Shown here piece after piece: positions 7,918 through 16,942 of a DNA stretch of 64,000 nucleotides. The stretch spans positions 1-64,000 of the forward strand of contig NZ_AAMY01000008.1 in the NCBI RefSeq assembly GCF_000152905.1, read 5' to 3'. Made by a program: the position numbers and the translations under genes. How positions within the stretch are numbered: position 1 is the first letter of the stretch; each line of letters starts with the position of its first letter. The stretch is from Nitrobacter sp. Nb-311A (GTDB taxonomy: Bacteria; Pseudomonadota; Alphaproteobacteria; Rhizobiales; Xanthobacteraceae). The notes beneath the pieces were generated by a model, which saw only the letters and a list, made by a program, of their open reading frames with translations, did not search any database and was not told where the DNA came from.

Positions 7918-10900
7918 TTGCCCGCATCATCGCGTGGTCGGCCCGCAACCTGGTGCTGGTGCTGTTCGGCACGGGTTTCGCGGCCGCCGCCGGCCTGTAT
8001 GCACTTGTTCATCTTCCGCTGGACGCGATCCCCGATCTCTCCGATACGCAGGTCATCGTCTACACTGAGTACCCTGGGCAGGCGCCTCAGGTCATCGAGG
8101 ACCAGGTCACGTACCCGCTGACGACGGCCATGCTGACGGTGCCGAAGTCCAAGGTGGTGCGCGGCTTCTCATTTTTCGGCGTGTCGTTCGTTTACGTGAT
8201 CTTCGAGGACGGCACTGATATCTACTGGGCGCGGTCGCGCGTCATGGAGTTTCTAAACGGCGCCGCCTCGAGACTTCCGGCAGGCGTCACGCCGACGATC
8301 GGCCCAGACGCGACCGGCGTCGGCTGGGTGTACCAGTACGCCGTCATGTCCAAGGAATTGAACCTGGCGGACACGCGCACGATTCAGGACTGGAACCTGA
8401 GGTTCGCCTTGGCCAAGGCGGAAGGCGTGGCCGAGGTCGCTAGCATCGGCGGCTTCGTCAAGCAGTACAACGTCGTCCTTGACCCGCAGCGGATGCGCGA
8501 TCGCGGCATTAGCTTGCAGAAGATCCGCGACGCGATCCGTTCTAGCAACGCCGACGTCGGCGGCCGCACCGTCGAGCTCTCGGAGTTCGAATACGTGATC
8601 CGCGGCCGGGGGTACATTAAGAACATCAACGATCTCGGCAACATCGTGCTGAAGACAAGCAACGGTACACCCGTGCTGCTGCAAGACGTAGCCCATGTCG
8701 AGCTCGGCCCGGACGAGCGGCGGGGCATCGCCGAACTCAATGGCGAGGGCGAGGTCGCGAGCGGCATCGTGCTGCAGCGCTTTGGCGTCAACGCTCTCGA
8801 CGTGATCGAGAACGTCAAGAAGCGCTTTAAGGAGATCGCGAGCAGTCTACCGAAGTCCGTCGAGATCGTGCCGGTCTACGACAGGTCGAACCTGATCTAC
8901 TCCGCCATCGACACGCTCAAGCATACGCTGTTGGAAGAAAGCATCGTCGTCGCGCTGGTCTGCATCGTGTTTCTGCTGCATGTCCGCAGCGCGCTGGTCG
9001 CGATCCTCATGCTGCCGGTCGGCGTGCTGATGGCCTTCGGCGCCATGAAGCTGTTGGGGCTAGGATCCAATATCATGAGCCTCGGCGGCATCGCGATCGC
9101 GATTGGTGCAATGGTGGACGCCGCCATCGTCATGATCGAGAACGCCCATAAGCACCTCGAACGGGCCGAGCCCGAGCAATCGCGGGTCCAGGTCCTGATC
9201 GACGCGGCGTCCGAGGTAGGGCCGGCACTGTTCTTCAGCCTCTTGATCATTACCGTGTCGTTCATGCCAATTTTCACTCTAGAATCACAGGAAGGTCGGC
9301 TGTTCAGCCCGCTCGCGTTCACCAAGACATTCGCAATGGCCGCCGCGGCCCTGCTGTCAGTGACCCTGGTGCCGGCGCTGATGGTGATCTTCGTCCGCGG
9401 CAGGATCGTTCCGGAGCACAGGAATTTCATCAACCGCTTCCTGATTTGGATCTACCGGCCCGTGATCAAGGCCGTGCTGCAGGCGAAGACCCTGGTGATC
9501 CTCGCCGCCGTAGCGGTACTGGCTGTCACGATCTGGCCCGCACGGCAGCTCGGCACCGAATTCATGCCGACGCTCAACGAGGGCACGCTGCTGTATATGC
9601 CGACGACGCTACCCGGCATCTCTGTCACGAAGGCGGCCGAACTGATGCAGACGCAGGATCGGATCATTAAGTCGTTCCCGGAGGTCGCCTCGGTCTATGG
9701 CAAGGCGGGACGCGCCGCGACCGCGACCGATCCGGCGCCAACCGAGATGTTCGAGACAGTGGTCAACCTGAAGCCGAAACAGCAGTGGCGTCCTGGCGTG
9801 ACCCTCGACGGCCTGGTCGCCGAGATGGACAAGGCGCTGCAATTCCCCGGCGTCTCAAATGCGTGGACGATGCCGATCAAGGCCCGCATCGACATGTTAT
9901 CCACCGGCATCCGCACGCCGGTCGGCATCAAGGTTATGGGCACAGATCTGGTCGAGATAGACCGCCTAGCCAAGCAGATCGAGAGCGTCATCAAAACTGT
10001 GGCCGGCACATCGTCGGCCTACGCCGAACGGGGCATCGGCGGGTACTATCTCGAAATCATCCCGGACCGCGAGGCACTTGCCCGTTACGGGATCCTGGTC
10101 CAGGACGTCCAGGACACCATCGCGGCCGCCCTTGGTGGGCAGACGGTGACCACGACTGTGGAGGGCCGGCAGCGCTTCACGGTGAACATGCGCTACCCGC
10201 GCGATCTCAGGGACAATCCAAAAGCTATCGCTACCGACATCCTGGTGCCGATGCCCGCAGGCGGCGCCGTGCCGCTCGGCGAAGTGGCCAAGGTTGAGCC
10301 GGCGCGGGGACCGACGTCAATCCGAACCGAGAACGGACAGCTCGCGACCTACATATACCTCGACGTCCGTGATCGGGACCTGGGCAGCTATGTCGCCGAC
10401 GCTCAGCGCGCCGTTACCGAGAACATCCAGTTTCCCGCCGGTTACTATGTGGTCTGGAGCGGTCAATACGAATATCTGCAGAGGGCTGCCGCTCGCTTAA
10501 AGATCGTGGTCCCGGTCACGCTCGCGGTCATCTTTCTGCTGCTGTACCTAAACTTTGGGGCGATGACTGAGACCCTGATCGTCATGCTCTCGCTGCCCTT
10601 TGCCCTGGTCGGCGGACTTTGGATGATGTGGTTGCTCGGCTTCAATTTGTCCGTCGCCGTCGCTGTGGGCTTTATCGCGCTCGCTGGCGTCGCCGCCGAG
10701 ACCGGCGTCGTGATGCTCATTTATCTCGATCAAGCGCTTGCCGAGATGAAAGCTAGGCGCGACGCCGAGAGCCGAATGTTGACTCGGCAGGATCTCCACG
10801 ATGCCATTATGCTGGGTGCGGTCGAGCGTGTTCGCCCCAAGATGATGACGGTCGTCGCCATCATGGCGGGCCTTCTGCCTATCATGTGGAGCACCGGCAG

Positions 10901-11087
10901 CGGATCGGAGATCATGCAGCACATCGCGGCGCCGATGATCGGCGGGATGACCTCCTCGACGCTCCTCACCCTCATCGTGATTCCGGCGATTTTTGGCGTC
11001 GCGAAGGGGCGCGGACTACCCCGCGACGGCAAGGCCGCCGACACGCTGTCGAATGGTACTCCGCAAAACGTACCAAAGGCGGCATGA
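7914..11087 (+). CDS. cusA: CusA/CzcA-type heavy-metal efflux RND transporter
   Basis: At 1057 residues this is full length for the heavy-metal efflux branch of RND pumps. It has the expected architecture: one N-terminal membrane helix (NLVLVLFGTGFAAAAGLYAL), a large periplasmic loop, a six-helix bundle, and a repeat of this pattern. The conserved acidic stretch of helix 4 is visible near residue 400 (GAMVDAAIVMIEN). The family exports Cu(I)/Ag(I) or Co/Zn/Cd by proton antiport. Linkage to copA and csoR favours Cu(I)/Ag(I) here. It is translationally coupled to cusB by ATGA. No promoter is apparent between them. Confidence 0.93.
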   Translation: MIARIIAWSARNLVLVLFGTGFAAAAGLYALVHLPLDAIPDLSDTQVIVYTEYPGQAPQVIEDQVTYPLTTAMLTVPKSKVVRGFSFFGVSFVYVIFEDGTDIYWARSRVMEFLNGAASRLPAGVTPTIGPDATGVGWVYQYAVMSKELNLADTRTIQDWNLRFALAKAEGVAEVASIGGFVKQYNVVLDPQRMRDRGISLQKIRDAIRSSNADVGGRTVELSEFEYVIRGRGYIKNINDLGNIVLKTSNGTPVLLQDVAHVELGPDERRGIAELNGEGEVASGIVLQRFGVNALDVIENVKKRFKEIASSLPKSVEIVPVYDRSNLIYSAIDTLKHTLLEESIVVALVCIVFLLHVRSALVAILMLPVGVLMAFGAMKLLGLGSNIMSLGGIAIAIGAMVDAAIVMIENAHKHLERAEPEQSRVQVLIDAASEVGPALFFSLLIITVSFMPIFTLESQEGRLFSPLAFTKTFAMAAAALLSVTLVPALMVIFVRGRIVPEHRNFINRFLIWIYRPVIKAVLQAKTLVILAAVAVLAVTIWPARQLGTEFMPTLNEGTLLYMPTTLPGISVTKAAELMQTQDRIIKSFPEVASVYGKAGRAATATDPAPTEMFETVVNLKPKQQWRPGVTLDGLVAEMDKALQFPGVSNAWTMPIKARIDMLSTGIRTPVGIKVMGTDLVEIDRLAKQIESVIKTVAGTSSAYAERGIGGYYLEIIPDREALARYGILVQDVQDTIAAALGGQTVTTTVEGRQRFTVNMRYPRDLRDNPKAIATDILVPMPAGGAVPLGEVAKVEPARGPTSIRTENGQLATYIYLDVRDRDLGSYVADAQRAVTENIQFPAGYYVVWSGQYEYLQRAAARLKIVVPVTLAVIFLLLYLNFGAMTETLIVMLSLPFALVGGLWMMWLLGFNLSVAVAVGFIALAGVAAETGVVMLIYLDQALAEMKARRDAESRMLTRQDLHDAIMLGAVERVRPKMMTVVAIMAGLLPIMWSTGSGSEIMQHIAAPMIGGMTSSTLLTLIVIPAIFGVAKGRGLPRDGKAADTLSNGTPQNVPKAA

Positions 11088-11119
11088 GCGAGAGTATCGA
11101 GCAAAAATAGATTTCCAGA

Positions 11120-11410
11120 GAGCATGACTTGCAAATGCAGCGGCCGCCGGCAGCAATATTGGCGTTGCAGCCATTCTCCACAAGGCTTTAGCCAAGAAAA
11201 GCGAACAGCTAGCCTGGCGGACTTCGATCGTTGATCTCATGAAGGCACTTGATGTCGATTCTAACCTGAGCGCTCCAAGGAACTGGCGAAGGATCTGGGC
11301 TATCCAGGCGACATGAATGACTCCGCGACGATGAACATTTGGCTGCATAAGCAAATGATGGCACAGCCGGCGGCTAACGGCGGCAAATTACTGCCGATCT
11401 TACCCGCGCA
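11120..11410 (+). pseudogene. DUF3597 gene remnant (frameshifted, 5' truncated)
   Basis: Two frames together reproduce the C-terminal part of DUF3597 proteins. The first frame gives VAAILHKALAKKSEQLAW then SIVDLMKALDVDSNLSA. After a frame change near 11275 the second gives KELAKDLGYPGDMNDSATMN and IWLHKQMMAQPAANGGKLLP. A full-length gene is not present on either side. This remnant fills most of the gap between cusA and the cold-shock gene. Confidence 0.7.
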
Positions 11411-11458
11411 GCTTAGCGAGGGTTCGCATCGTTATTCATTCCAACAGGAGTTCGGCAA

Positions 11459-11662
11459 GTGGCGATCGGTACTGTGAAGTGGTTCAACGGGCAGAAGGGC
11501 TATGGGTTCATCGAGCCTGAGAGCGGCGGCAAGGACGTGTTCGTCCACATCTCGGCGGTCGAGCGAGCAGGCCTTGGTTCGCTCAACGAAGGCGACAAGG
11601 TTTCCTACGAAGTGGTGACGAACCACGGCAAGGAAAGCGCGGAGAACCTTCGGGTCGGTTGA
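11459..11662 (+). CDS. CspA-family cold-shock protein
   Basis: This is a 67-residue single cold-shock domain that binds single-stranded nucleic acid and acts as an RNA chaperone. RNP1 (KGYGFIEP) and RNP2 (VFVHIS) are both present, and the length is normal. The start is a GTG at 11459, preceded by AGGAG at 11446-11450 with eight intervening bases. The upstream region is a pseudogene remnant, so the gene appears to be monocistronic. Confidence 0.95.
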   Translation: MAIGTVKWFNGQKGYGFIEPESGGKDVFVHISAVERAGLGSLNEGDKVSYEVVTNHGKESAENLRVG

Positions 11663-11896
11663 TCATTGACCCGGCGAGCTGAGCCGGATGTACGCTCGCT
11701 CGCGATGTGGATGGCCCCGGGCAATGCTTCGAGCCATTTGCATGTTCGGGTGACGTGATGGCGGCGCTCTCCCGCCTCCAAACCATTTTTTAACGGATCT
11801 CGTGGCCGCTTTGCGAGAGGGTCGGATTCGTTCTTGAGAACGAAGGGGAGTCAAACGGAGAACTCTCGGCATAACCACCAGCATCGCGCCGGAGTC

Positions 11897-12511
11897 CTAC
11901 GCAGGGTAGCTTATGACCGCTCCTCGGCGCTCCGCAGAGAGCGTCATCTGAGCCTCAACAATCTTGCCGGGTCCGAGTATATGCCGCACCGGAATCTGAC
12001 GTGAGATGAGGTAGTCGGCGATAATTCGGCGGTGACATCGCCACCAAACGGCTTCCGCACACATGATCGCGGTCAATTCGTGCTGACTCGTTTCAATGAT
12101 ACGTTCCAGGCCGGCTAGGAAGGCCTCGCTCATCGCGTAATCGGCGTAGTTGTGAAAGCTTTGATTTTCCCAGAACGCGTTGATCTCTTGAGCAATCATC
12201 TTGCTCTTTCCTCGGTGGCCGCCCAACGCGGCGCAATAGACATATCCGATCTGGAGGCTTTCCAGAGCATCCGAGAGAGGCTCGCGGTTGAAATGCGGAA
12301 ACCTATGCGACGATGGCGAGCTTCGGACGTCAACCAATGTGCAAATTTCCGCAGCAATCAAGAGCTTGGCAAACTCGTCGATGGTTCGGGTGGAATGTCC
12401 AACGGTGTAAACGGGATTCGTCACGCTTGCCAACCGCGCCCCGCTGAGAAAAGTTCCTCGCCTTCTGCCCCGACGTTGCTGTCGAACCAAGGGGGTCGCG
12501 TCGGCGCGCAT
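11897..12511 (-). CDS. DUF488 domain protein
   Basis: This protein of up to 204 residues matches the DUF488 family. It has the N-terminal YTVGHSTRTIDEF motif, the LVDVRSSPSSHRFPHFN segment, LGGHRG, and the CAEAVWWRCHRRIIADYL motif with the conserved Cys, Cys and His. The function of the family is unknown; it is often found in accessory regions. Family homology begins at TNPVYTVGHS, so the true start may be the GTG at 12424 (175 residues) and not the ATG at 12511. Neither has a convincing ribosome binding site. Confidence 0.85.
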   Translation of the reverse strand: MRADATPLVRQQRRGRRRGTFLSGARLASVTNPVYTVGHSTRTIDEFAKLLIAAEICTLVDVRSSPSSHRFPHFNREPLSDALESLQIGYVYCAALGGHRGKSKMIAQEINAFWENQSFHNYADYAMSEAFLAGLERIIETSQHELTAIMCAEAVWWRCHRRIIADYLISRQIPVRHILGPGKIVEAQMTLSAERRGAVISYPA

Positions 12512-12782
12512 GCGAGAAGTTGCGTCTTCGCCGTCACGGTCCGGGTTGGTCGTGCTGATCGAGCTGTTGCTTGTGGCAATTCTTCCGGGAGCCGTCTGAA
12601 GTTTCAGCTGTACGAGCCCGCATTAGCGAAGCGCGCTTACGCAAGACTCCTATTTTACCCGACCGACCATTACATTTTCCGCGTCGCATGTGGAGTATCG
12701 CGATGGCATACCGCAGTCCGAAAGATTTGGCCGATCGGACGATGAAGCGGCTGCTGAGCGCGGATTAAGAGCGTTCGGCCCC

Positions 12783-12815
12783 AAAAAGGAGACCCGCCAG
12801 TTTCCCGGCGGGTCA
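12783..12815 (-). terminator. Rho-independent terminator-like hairpin
   Basis: The stem GACCCGCC/GGCGGGTC has a short loop. On the minus strand it is followed by CTCCTTTTT. It would end transcription arriving from the right. Confidence 0.5.
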
Positions 12816-13027
12816 AGTCTTGGGGTCGAGCTCCGGACAGGCTGATGACCCGTCCGGGGCGGATAATGCCTGCGGGAGATGACCCAGTCAGACTAAACTG
12901 TGTGCACAAAAATCCCGCTGAACATGGCGGGATGAGGTTTGATGCTGATCGAAAGGATCGGCAGCAGCGGCTTCTTCGGTAATCGCGTAAACCAAACCCC
13001 GCGCTCCGCCGGTTTTCTTATGAGAAA

Positions 13028-13055
13028 AAGGCCGCCCGTTGGGCGGCCTTCTGTA
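13028..13055 (-). terminator. Rho-independent terminator downstream of the 13081-13428 gene
   Basis: A perfect stem AAGGCCGCCC/GGGCGGCCTT is followed on the minus strand by TTTTTCTC. It lies about 25 bp beyond the stop codon of the minus-strand gene. Confidence 0.75.
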
Positions 13056-13080
13056 AGGTGGATGGGACTGCACGACGCTA

Positions 13081-13428
13081 TTAAGTGCCGCCGCTGTAAC
13101 CAACTTTTTCCTGCCCCTGCGATTTGTTGTCCGGATTATCTTCCTTTACGGCCTTCCTGATTTCGGCCTTTCGGATGTCTTCATTCTGCTGTTGCTGAAC
13201 TCGCGGCCTCTCGCCTCTGTTCTGTCGTTGGTCGGGATTTTTTTGGTTTATGGTCATTTGGTCCGGATATCCAGGATCCGGATTTGGCCCACCGGCGGGA
13301 GCCGAGTTGCTGGACGGCCGCATATTATCGGGAGCGGGCGGTGGATGGCGACCGCGCGGGTCCTGGTATACGTCTTTGCCTACACTGGGACGCGTTTCAG
13401 ATCGTAGCTCATCGAGAGCTCCTTTCAT
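13081..13428 (-). CDS. Hypothetical Pro/Asn/Gln-rich protein
   Basis: The protein has 115 residues and is hydrophilic and probably disordered. It is rich in Pro, Asn, Gln and charged residues (DPRGRHPPPAPDNMRPSSN, QNRGERPRVQQQQNEDIRK). No signal peptide or known domain is visible. A rho-independent terminator directly downstream in the same orientation supports a real transcript. The start is uncertain; the ATG at 13428 has only a weak ribosome binding site. Confidence 0.45.
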   Translation of the reverse strand: MKGALDELRSETRPSVGKDVYQDPRGRHPPPAPDNMRPSSNSAPAGGPNPDPGYPDQMTINQKNPDQRQNRGERPRVQQQQNEDIRKAEIRKAVKEDNPDNKSQGQEKVGYSGGT

Positions 13429-13599
13429 TCTGTTTTCCGCGGGATGTAGACCAACCGACGTGCTTCCGACACGTTCCGAAAGAACTGCTGTTCCTTCGTT
13501 ACAGTTGGTTCACCTTTCGTATTGTGACGCAGCTGCGTTGCCGGCTTAGTTGATCGCTTCGGCATTCTGCAGCCACGAAATGAGCGCATGAAAAAGCCC

Positions 13600-13625
13600 C
13601 GCCGGCGAGAGAACCGGCAGGACTC
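13600..13625 (-). terminator. Rho-independent terminator downstream of the 13640-13918 gene
   Basis: On the minus strand CCTGCCGG and CCGGCGGG form a stem around TTCTCTCG, followed by GCTTTTTC. It sits just after the stop codon of the adjacent gene. Confidence 0.7.
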
Positions 13626-13639
13626 AAAATGGATGCAGC

Positions 13640-13918
13640 TCAATCGTCGTCGTGGTCGTTCACCGGCTCGTCCGTCTCGCAGACTTCCATGGTCTTCATG
13701 CCGGCCTCGGCTTCGGTCCGGGTGCCGAAGATGCCGTGGTCGACGATGCTCGTCGTAACGGTTGGCTTCTGGTCCACGATGGTGCACCGCTTGGTCGCCG
13801 GATCGCGCACCGCGTAGTATTCCTCATGAACTGTCGCCGTTTGCGCCAGCGCCGACGTGGTCGCCAATGCCGCGCTACCCAGCGGCGAAACTTCAATTTC
13901 GGGGGCTTCGTCAATCAT
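13640..13918 (-). CDS. Small secreted protein with damaged signal peptide
   Basis: The protein has 92 residues. From about residue 17 (SAALATTSALAQTATV) it resembles the end of a signal peptide with an ALAQ cleavage site. A mature domain follows (EEYYAVRDPATKRCTIVDQKPT, GIFGTRTEAEAGMKTMEVCET) of a type common in Bradyrhizobium and relatives, whose function is unknown. The first 16 residues (MIDEAPEIEVSPLG) are acidic and do not look like the n-region of a signal peptide, so the 5' end may be frameshifted or the start misassigned. A terminator follows the gene. Confidence 0.6.
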   Translation of the reverse strand: MIDEAPEIEVSPLGSAALATTSALAQTATVHEEYYAVRDPATKRCTIVDQKPTVTTSIVDHGIFGTRTEAEAGMKTMEVCETDEPVNDHDDD

Positions 13919-13928
13919 GCGTCGAACT

Positions 13929-14124
13929 CTATTGCTTGCGCGCCTTCAGCCCCAGCTCGACCAGGCGGATGGATTCGGAGCGGGAAACATCGTTTATTTG
14001 TCGTCCAAGCATCTACCGCCTTGGTGGTCTCAGGCGTCAGCCTGGCTGGAATGTTTTCCGTATAGGCAACGCCAGGGGGGCGACCTCGCGTTTTTTGTGG
14101 ACAGTTTTTTTCTTGCTTTGCCAT
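13929..14124 (-). pseudogene. Ribbon-helix-helix protein gene with a frameshift
   Basis: From the ATG at 14124 the frame gives MAKQEKNCPQKTRGRPPGVA then IPARLTPETTKAVDAWTTN. One base change of frame near 14000 is needed to continue into DVSRSESIRLVELGLKARKQ and a stop at 13929. Together these form a complete small ribbon-helix-helix protein (basic GRPPG lead, strand IPARLTP, second helix SRSESIRLVELGL). The shift lies in an A-rich run (AAATAAAC), so it could also be a sequencing error. Confidence 0.65.
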
Positions 14125-14304
14125 GATTATTAGCCGGGGCAAGGCTGTCACCTCGCACCCCGGCCAATGGCTCAGGCTACCCAACGACATACCACAAAAC
14201 GGTCTTCAGCGGCTCAGATCATCAGCGAGTGCAAGCCGTCCGCGTTGCCAACGTTCCCGCCGAGCCACGGTGACGCCGATGCTGCTCGCTAGAATAGCGC
14301 CGCG

Positions 14305-16287
14305 TTACATCAGCCCGATCTTTTCGAAGAAGGCTTTGTTTCGAAGCTTGGCCGAATCCAGCACGTCCTTAAAGGACGAGATCTCGATGAAAATGTTGAA
14401 GGCGTCGTCCCAGCGGTAATAGGTGCCTGACCCGACTTTCTGATGGAACGGCCCCAATGCCTTCATGACCGTCCGGAGCGAGGGCGTTACGTCGGCGATG
14501 ACGTGGCAAACAAATGGAGTTGTTTCGGCAATTTGACGAAGCGGAGTGCCATCGTATTTGATGGCCTCGCCAGACTTTCTCATATCATCGACGTATTTTC
14601 TCACTTGAGTGATCGGATTTTTCTCAAGGGTGTAATCATCTCTTTTTGGGCGCTTGAACTCAATGATCGTGATCGGCTGCGACTGGTCGATATTCTGGAA
14701 TCCAAGGCTAACGTCGAAAACCGAGATATCGGGGCGATCAACAGGGTTGGCGGGGTTGGCGATTTGGGTCTTCATTTGTTTATCGGAATTGAAATATGAG
14801 AAGAAGGCGAGACGGTCGTCGACAATCCAGAGATTGTGATCTTCATAATCAAGTTCTTCTGACGTCGATCGCAGCGGGCACACGATGTCATGAACAACGT
14901 CTTCATAGTCCGAAAGTTTGGCCTGGATATCAGTGTATTTGAGGCTCTCCTCAAAGACTTCCAAGATCATTTTGCGCTTCATGACGTACTCGGCCAGCGA
15001 AGAGACCGATTCACTCTGAAGCCCGGCCACATATTCTTGAGCTTTGGCCGTGATGTCCGGCAATTTCTTCTTAACGGACGTCAGGAATGCCTTTTTGCGC
15101 CGTTTGTATTGCCGAAGCGATTGCCGTGAAAGTTCGACGAATACATCCTCTTCCTTCTGCATAGAGAGGTGCAGATTGTTGGCGAACTCCTTGCTGTCGC
15201 GTGCAACACTTAGAAATCGAGGATGTTCGACCCTCAATGATGCGACAACTTTCTCCTGCCGCTCGCGAATATCCGTGATCTCCGGCGCCAGGAACTCCCT
15301 AGCTTTCGCCTTGGCAGCGTTGACGATTATTTCGAGATCATCGTCAGAGAGCGAAAATTCAGTGCGGGTGTCATTGGCCGTGTCATTCAAAATCTCAGAC
15401 TCAACGTAACTGAGATAGGCATATTTATCGTCGATTGCTCTCATGCCCAGAACCGCATCCAGCTCGTAGCGTTTAACCGCCCGGCCGTTAGCACCCAGAT
15501 ACAAGGCGTTCGTGCTGTTCTCGTCGTCTGAAATCGACTTGGGAAGAAGAAAGCAATGGCAGACAAACTCAAACTCTCCTGTCGAGAGTGTCAGCACAAA
15601 TCTGAAATCTTGATCGCGTTCAGTAACCGATGTGAATTGATCGAACAGATCGATGCTTTTGGCGCCGTCGATAATCTCGATCTTTGGCTGACTGATATTC
15701 ACGAAATAGCTGATGAAATGGGCAAGCACGCGGCTAGCGATCGTTGCGACCTTTCGCGGGATCGGTCTCGCGTAGGTGTCCTTATAGGGAAACAGTTCGA
15801 TGGTCGTTCCGATATGTTCGACCGCCGCGCCATCGGAGTACTCAATATTCCGAATAGGGTCGTCGAGGCAGAAGTCGAAGACCACACGGCTTACGCCCTG
15901 TGCGTCAGAGAAGAGGCTTTCAATTCGAACAGAGTCGACGACTTTCAACCATAAAAGCCGCCCGACGCCTTTGCCGCCTATGGACGCCTTCTTTTGAGAG
16001 TCCATTTTGACAAACGAATCGAGGTTTTGCTGATTGAATCCGATTCCGTTGTCGCTGACTGTGAAGCCTGTACAGTCCCCATCCCCAGTCCGGATGACTG
16101 TAACACGAACATTCCCCGACGAAATCTGGTCGCGACCGAAACGCTCCTCGATCGCCTGAATCGAATTCATGATCGCTTCGAAAAGCGGAAACAGGGAGTT
16201 CTTCTGGTTGGGAGCCAGAGATATGTTGGCGATTCTTCCAGCCGGATCGTTCCGCCAGTTGTTACTGGTCCCAACAATTGCATCCAT
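14305..16287 (-). CDS. GHKL ATPase with C-terminal PD-(D/E)XK nuclease-like domain (defence candidate)
   Basis: The protein has 660 residues. The N-terminal 250 residues carry a GHKL ATPase fold: N box FEAIMNSIQAIEERF (about 37-50), G1 box SDNGIGF (78-84) and G2 box IGGKGVGR (103-110). The middle (about 310-470) is helical and charged, probably coiled coil. The C-terminal 150 residues hold a PD-(D/E)XK pattern: PD at 519-520, IIEFK with Glu543 and Lys545, and a RecB-like QxxxY at 561-565. GHKL proteins related to MutL and MORC are known beside restriction systems (the prokaryotic MORC relatives described by Aravind and colleagues). I infer an ATP-gated nuclease acting on foreign DNA. The gene stands alone, next to a severed tRNA-Arg. 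Its function is not established. Confidence 0.75.
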   Translation of the reverse strand: MDAIVGTSNNWRNDPAGRIANISLAPNQKNSLFPLFEAIMNSIQAIEERFGRDQISSGNVRVTVIRTGDGDCTGFTVSDNGIGFNQQNLDSFVKMDSQKKASIGGKGVGRLLWLKVVDSVRIESLFSDAQGVSRVVFDFCLDDPIRNIEYSDGAAVEHIGTTIELFPYKDTYARPIPRKVATIASRVLAHFISYFVNISQPKIEIIDGAKSIDLFDQFTSVTERDQDFRFVLTLSTGEFEFVCHCFLLPKSISDDENSTNALYLGANGRAVKRYELDAVLGMRAIDDKYAYLSYVESEILNDTANDTRTEFSLSDDDLEIIVNAAKAKAREFLAPEITDIRERQEKVVASLRVEHPRFLSVARDSKEFANNLHLSMQKEEDVFVELSRQSLRQYKRRKKAFLTSVKKKLPDITAKAQEYVAGLQSESVSSLAEYVMKRKMILEVFEESLKYTDIQAKLSDYEDVVHDIVCPLRSTSEELDYEDHNLWIVDDRLAFFSYFNSDKQMKTQIANPANPVDRPDISVFDVSLGFQNIDQSQPITIIEFKRPKRDDYTLEKNPITQVRKYVDDMRKSGEAIKYDGTPLRQIAETTPFVCHVIADVTPSLRTVMKALGPFHQKVGSGTYYRWDDAFNIFIEISSFKDVLDSAKLRNKAFFEKIGLM

Positions 16288-16475
16288 AAGTTACAGCCCC
16301 CGCGAAGGACACGGAGTATATCGCGTGACCACACTGGGGCAATGCGGGCTTAGCCGAAGATACAATGCTAATGCGAGATCCGAGGGCAGCGGCTTGCTCT
16401 TCTTGGCGTTCGCCGTCGATACGAAAACCGGGGCGATTCGCTAACAGGGGGGCAAACAATGTCTTGAGAACAGTA

Positions 16476-16685
16476 TCACGCCGCCTCCAAACAAGGGCGG
16501 TAAAGACCTGCCACAAGCTTTTCGGCCGAAGTCATAAGATGCGAAATCTCAGGATCGTTCGGATAGGCACGAACGGCTTCAAACATTTGAGGATACTCGA
16601 AGACCTTGCCGGCGTAGTAAGCGTCGGCGCGCTTGATCTCCTCCCACTCCAGAGCCGATAGGGTAACCAATTCGTGGAGATCATG
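16476..16685 (-). CDS. Small hypothetical protein beside the tRNA-Arg fragment
   Basis: The ATG at 16685 opens a frame of about 69 residues (MHDLHELVTLSALEWEEIKR ... GLYRPCLEAA). It is acidic and helical with no known domain. The start lies immediately after the CCA end of the severed tRNA-Arg. The frame stays open upstream through the tRNA fragment but codes nothing sensible there. It could be a remnant of a longer protein. Confidence 0.35.
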   Translation of the reverse strand, partial: HDLHELVTLSALEWEEIKRADAYYAGKVFEYPQMFEAVRAYPNDPEISHLMTSAEKLVAGLYRPCLEAA

Positions 16686-16688
16686 CAT

Positions 16689-16741
16689 GGCGCGCCCGAA
16701 GAGATTCGAACTCCTGACCCCCAGATTCGTAGTCTGGTGCC
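16689..16741 (-). other. 3' half of a tRNA-Arg(ACG) gene (attachment-site scar)
   Basis: The minus strand reads through an anticodon stem-loop CCAGA-CTACGAA-TCTGG (anticodon ACG), the variable region, and a T arm with TTCGAAT. It then runs through the acceptor 3' strand CGGGCGC and an encoded CCA. The D arm and 5' acceptor strand are missing: sequence beyond 16741 does not continue the tRNA. Loss of everything 5' of the anticodon arm is what remains when an element integrates into, or excises wrongly from, a tRNA gene. Confidence 0.8.
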
Positions 16742-16942
16742 GGTCCGAGATCGCCGACATCAAATCCAAGAAACGCGCAACAAGATTGCTAAGAAAGGAC
16801 TGGCTTTGCTGTGGCAACGGAGCGTTACTACGGCTGTTATAGCGAGCGAATAGGCTCGTCAGGATCCTGACCCGCCGGCCTTGGCCATTGCGGGGCCGCG
16901 GCGGTGGGGCGCGATGGATGCCCCGCAATGTCGGAGATCCCC

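Larger units (their letters stand above)
12512..13080. other. Intergenic stretch without a convincing gene
   Basis: Only short unsupported frames occur here, including a 65-codon frame ending at 12768. Two stem-loops at 12790-12815 and 13030-13055 read as terminators on the minus strand. I see no recognisable protein or RNA gene. Confidence 0.5.

Noticed and set aside
12571-12768. 65-codon frame before the DUF488 upstream region
   Set aside because: No ribosome binding site, no domain and atypical composition; left as intergenic.
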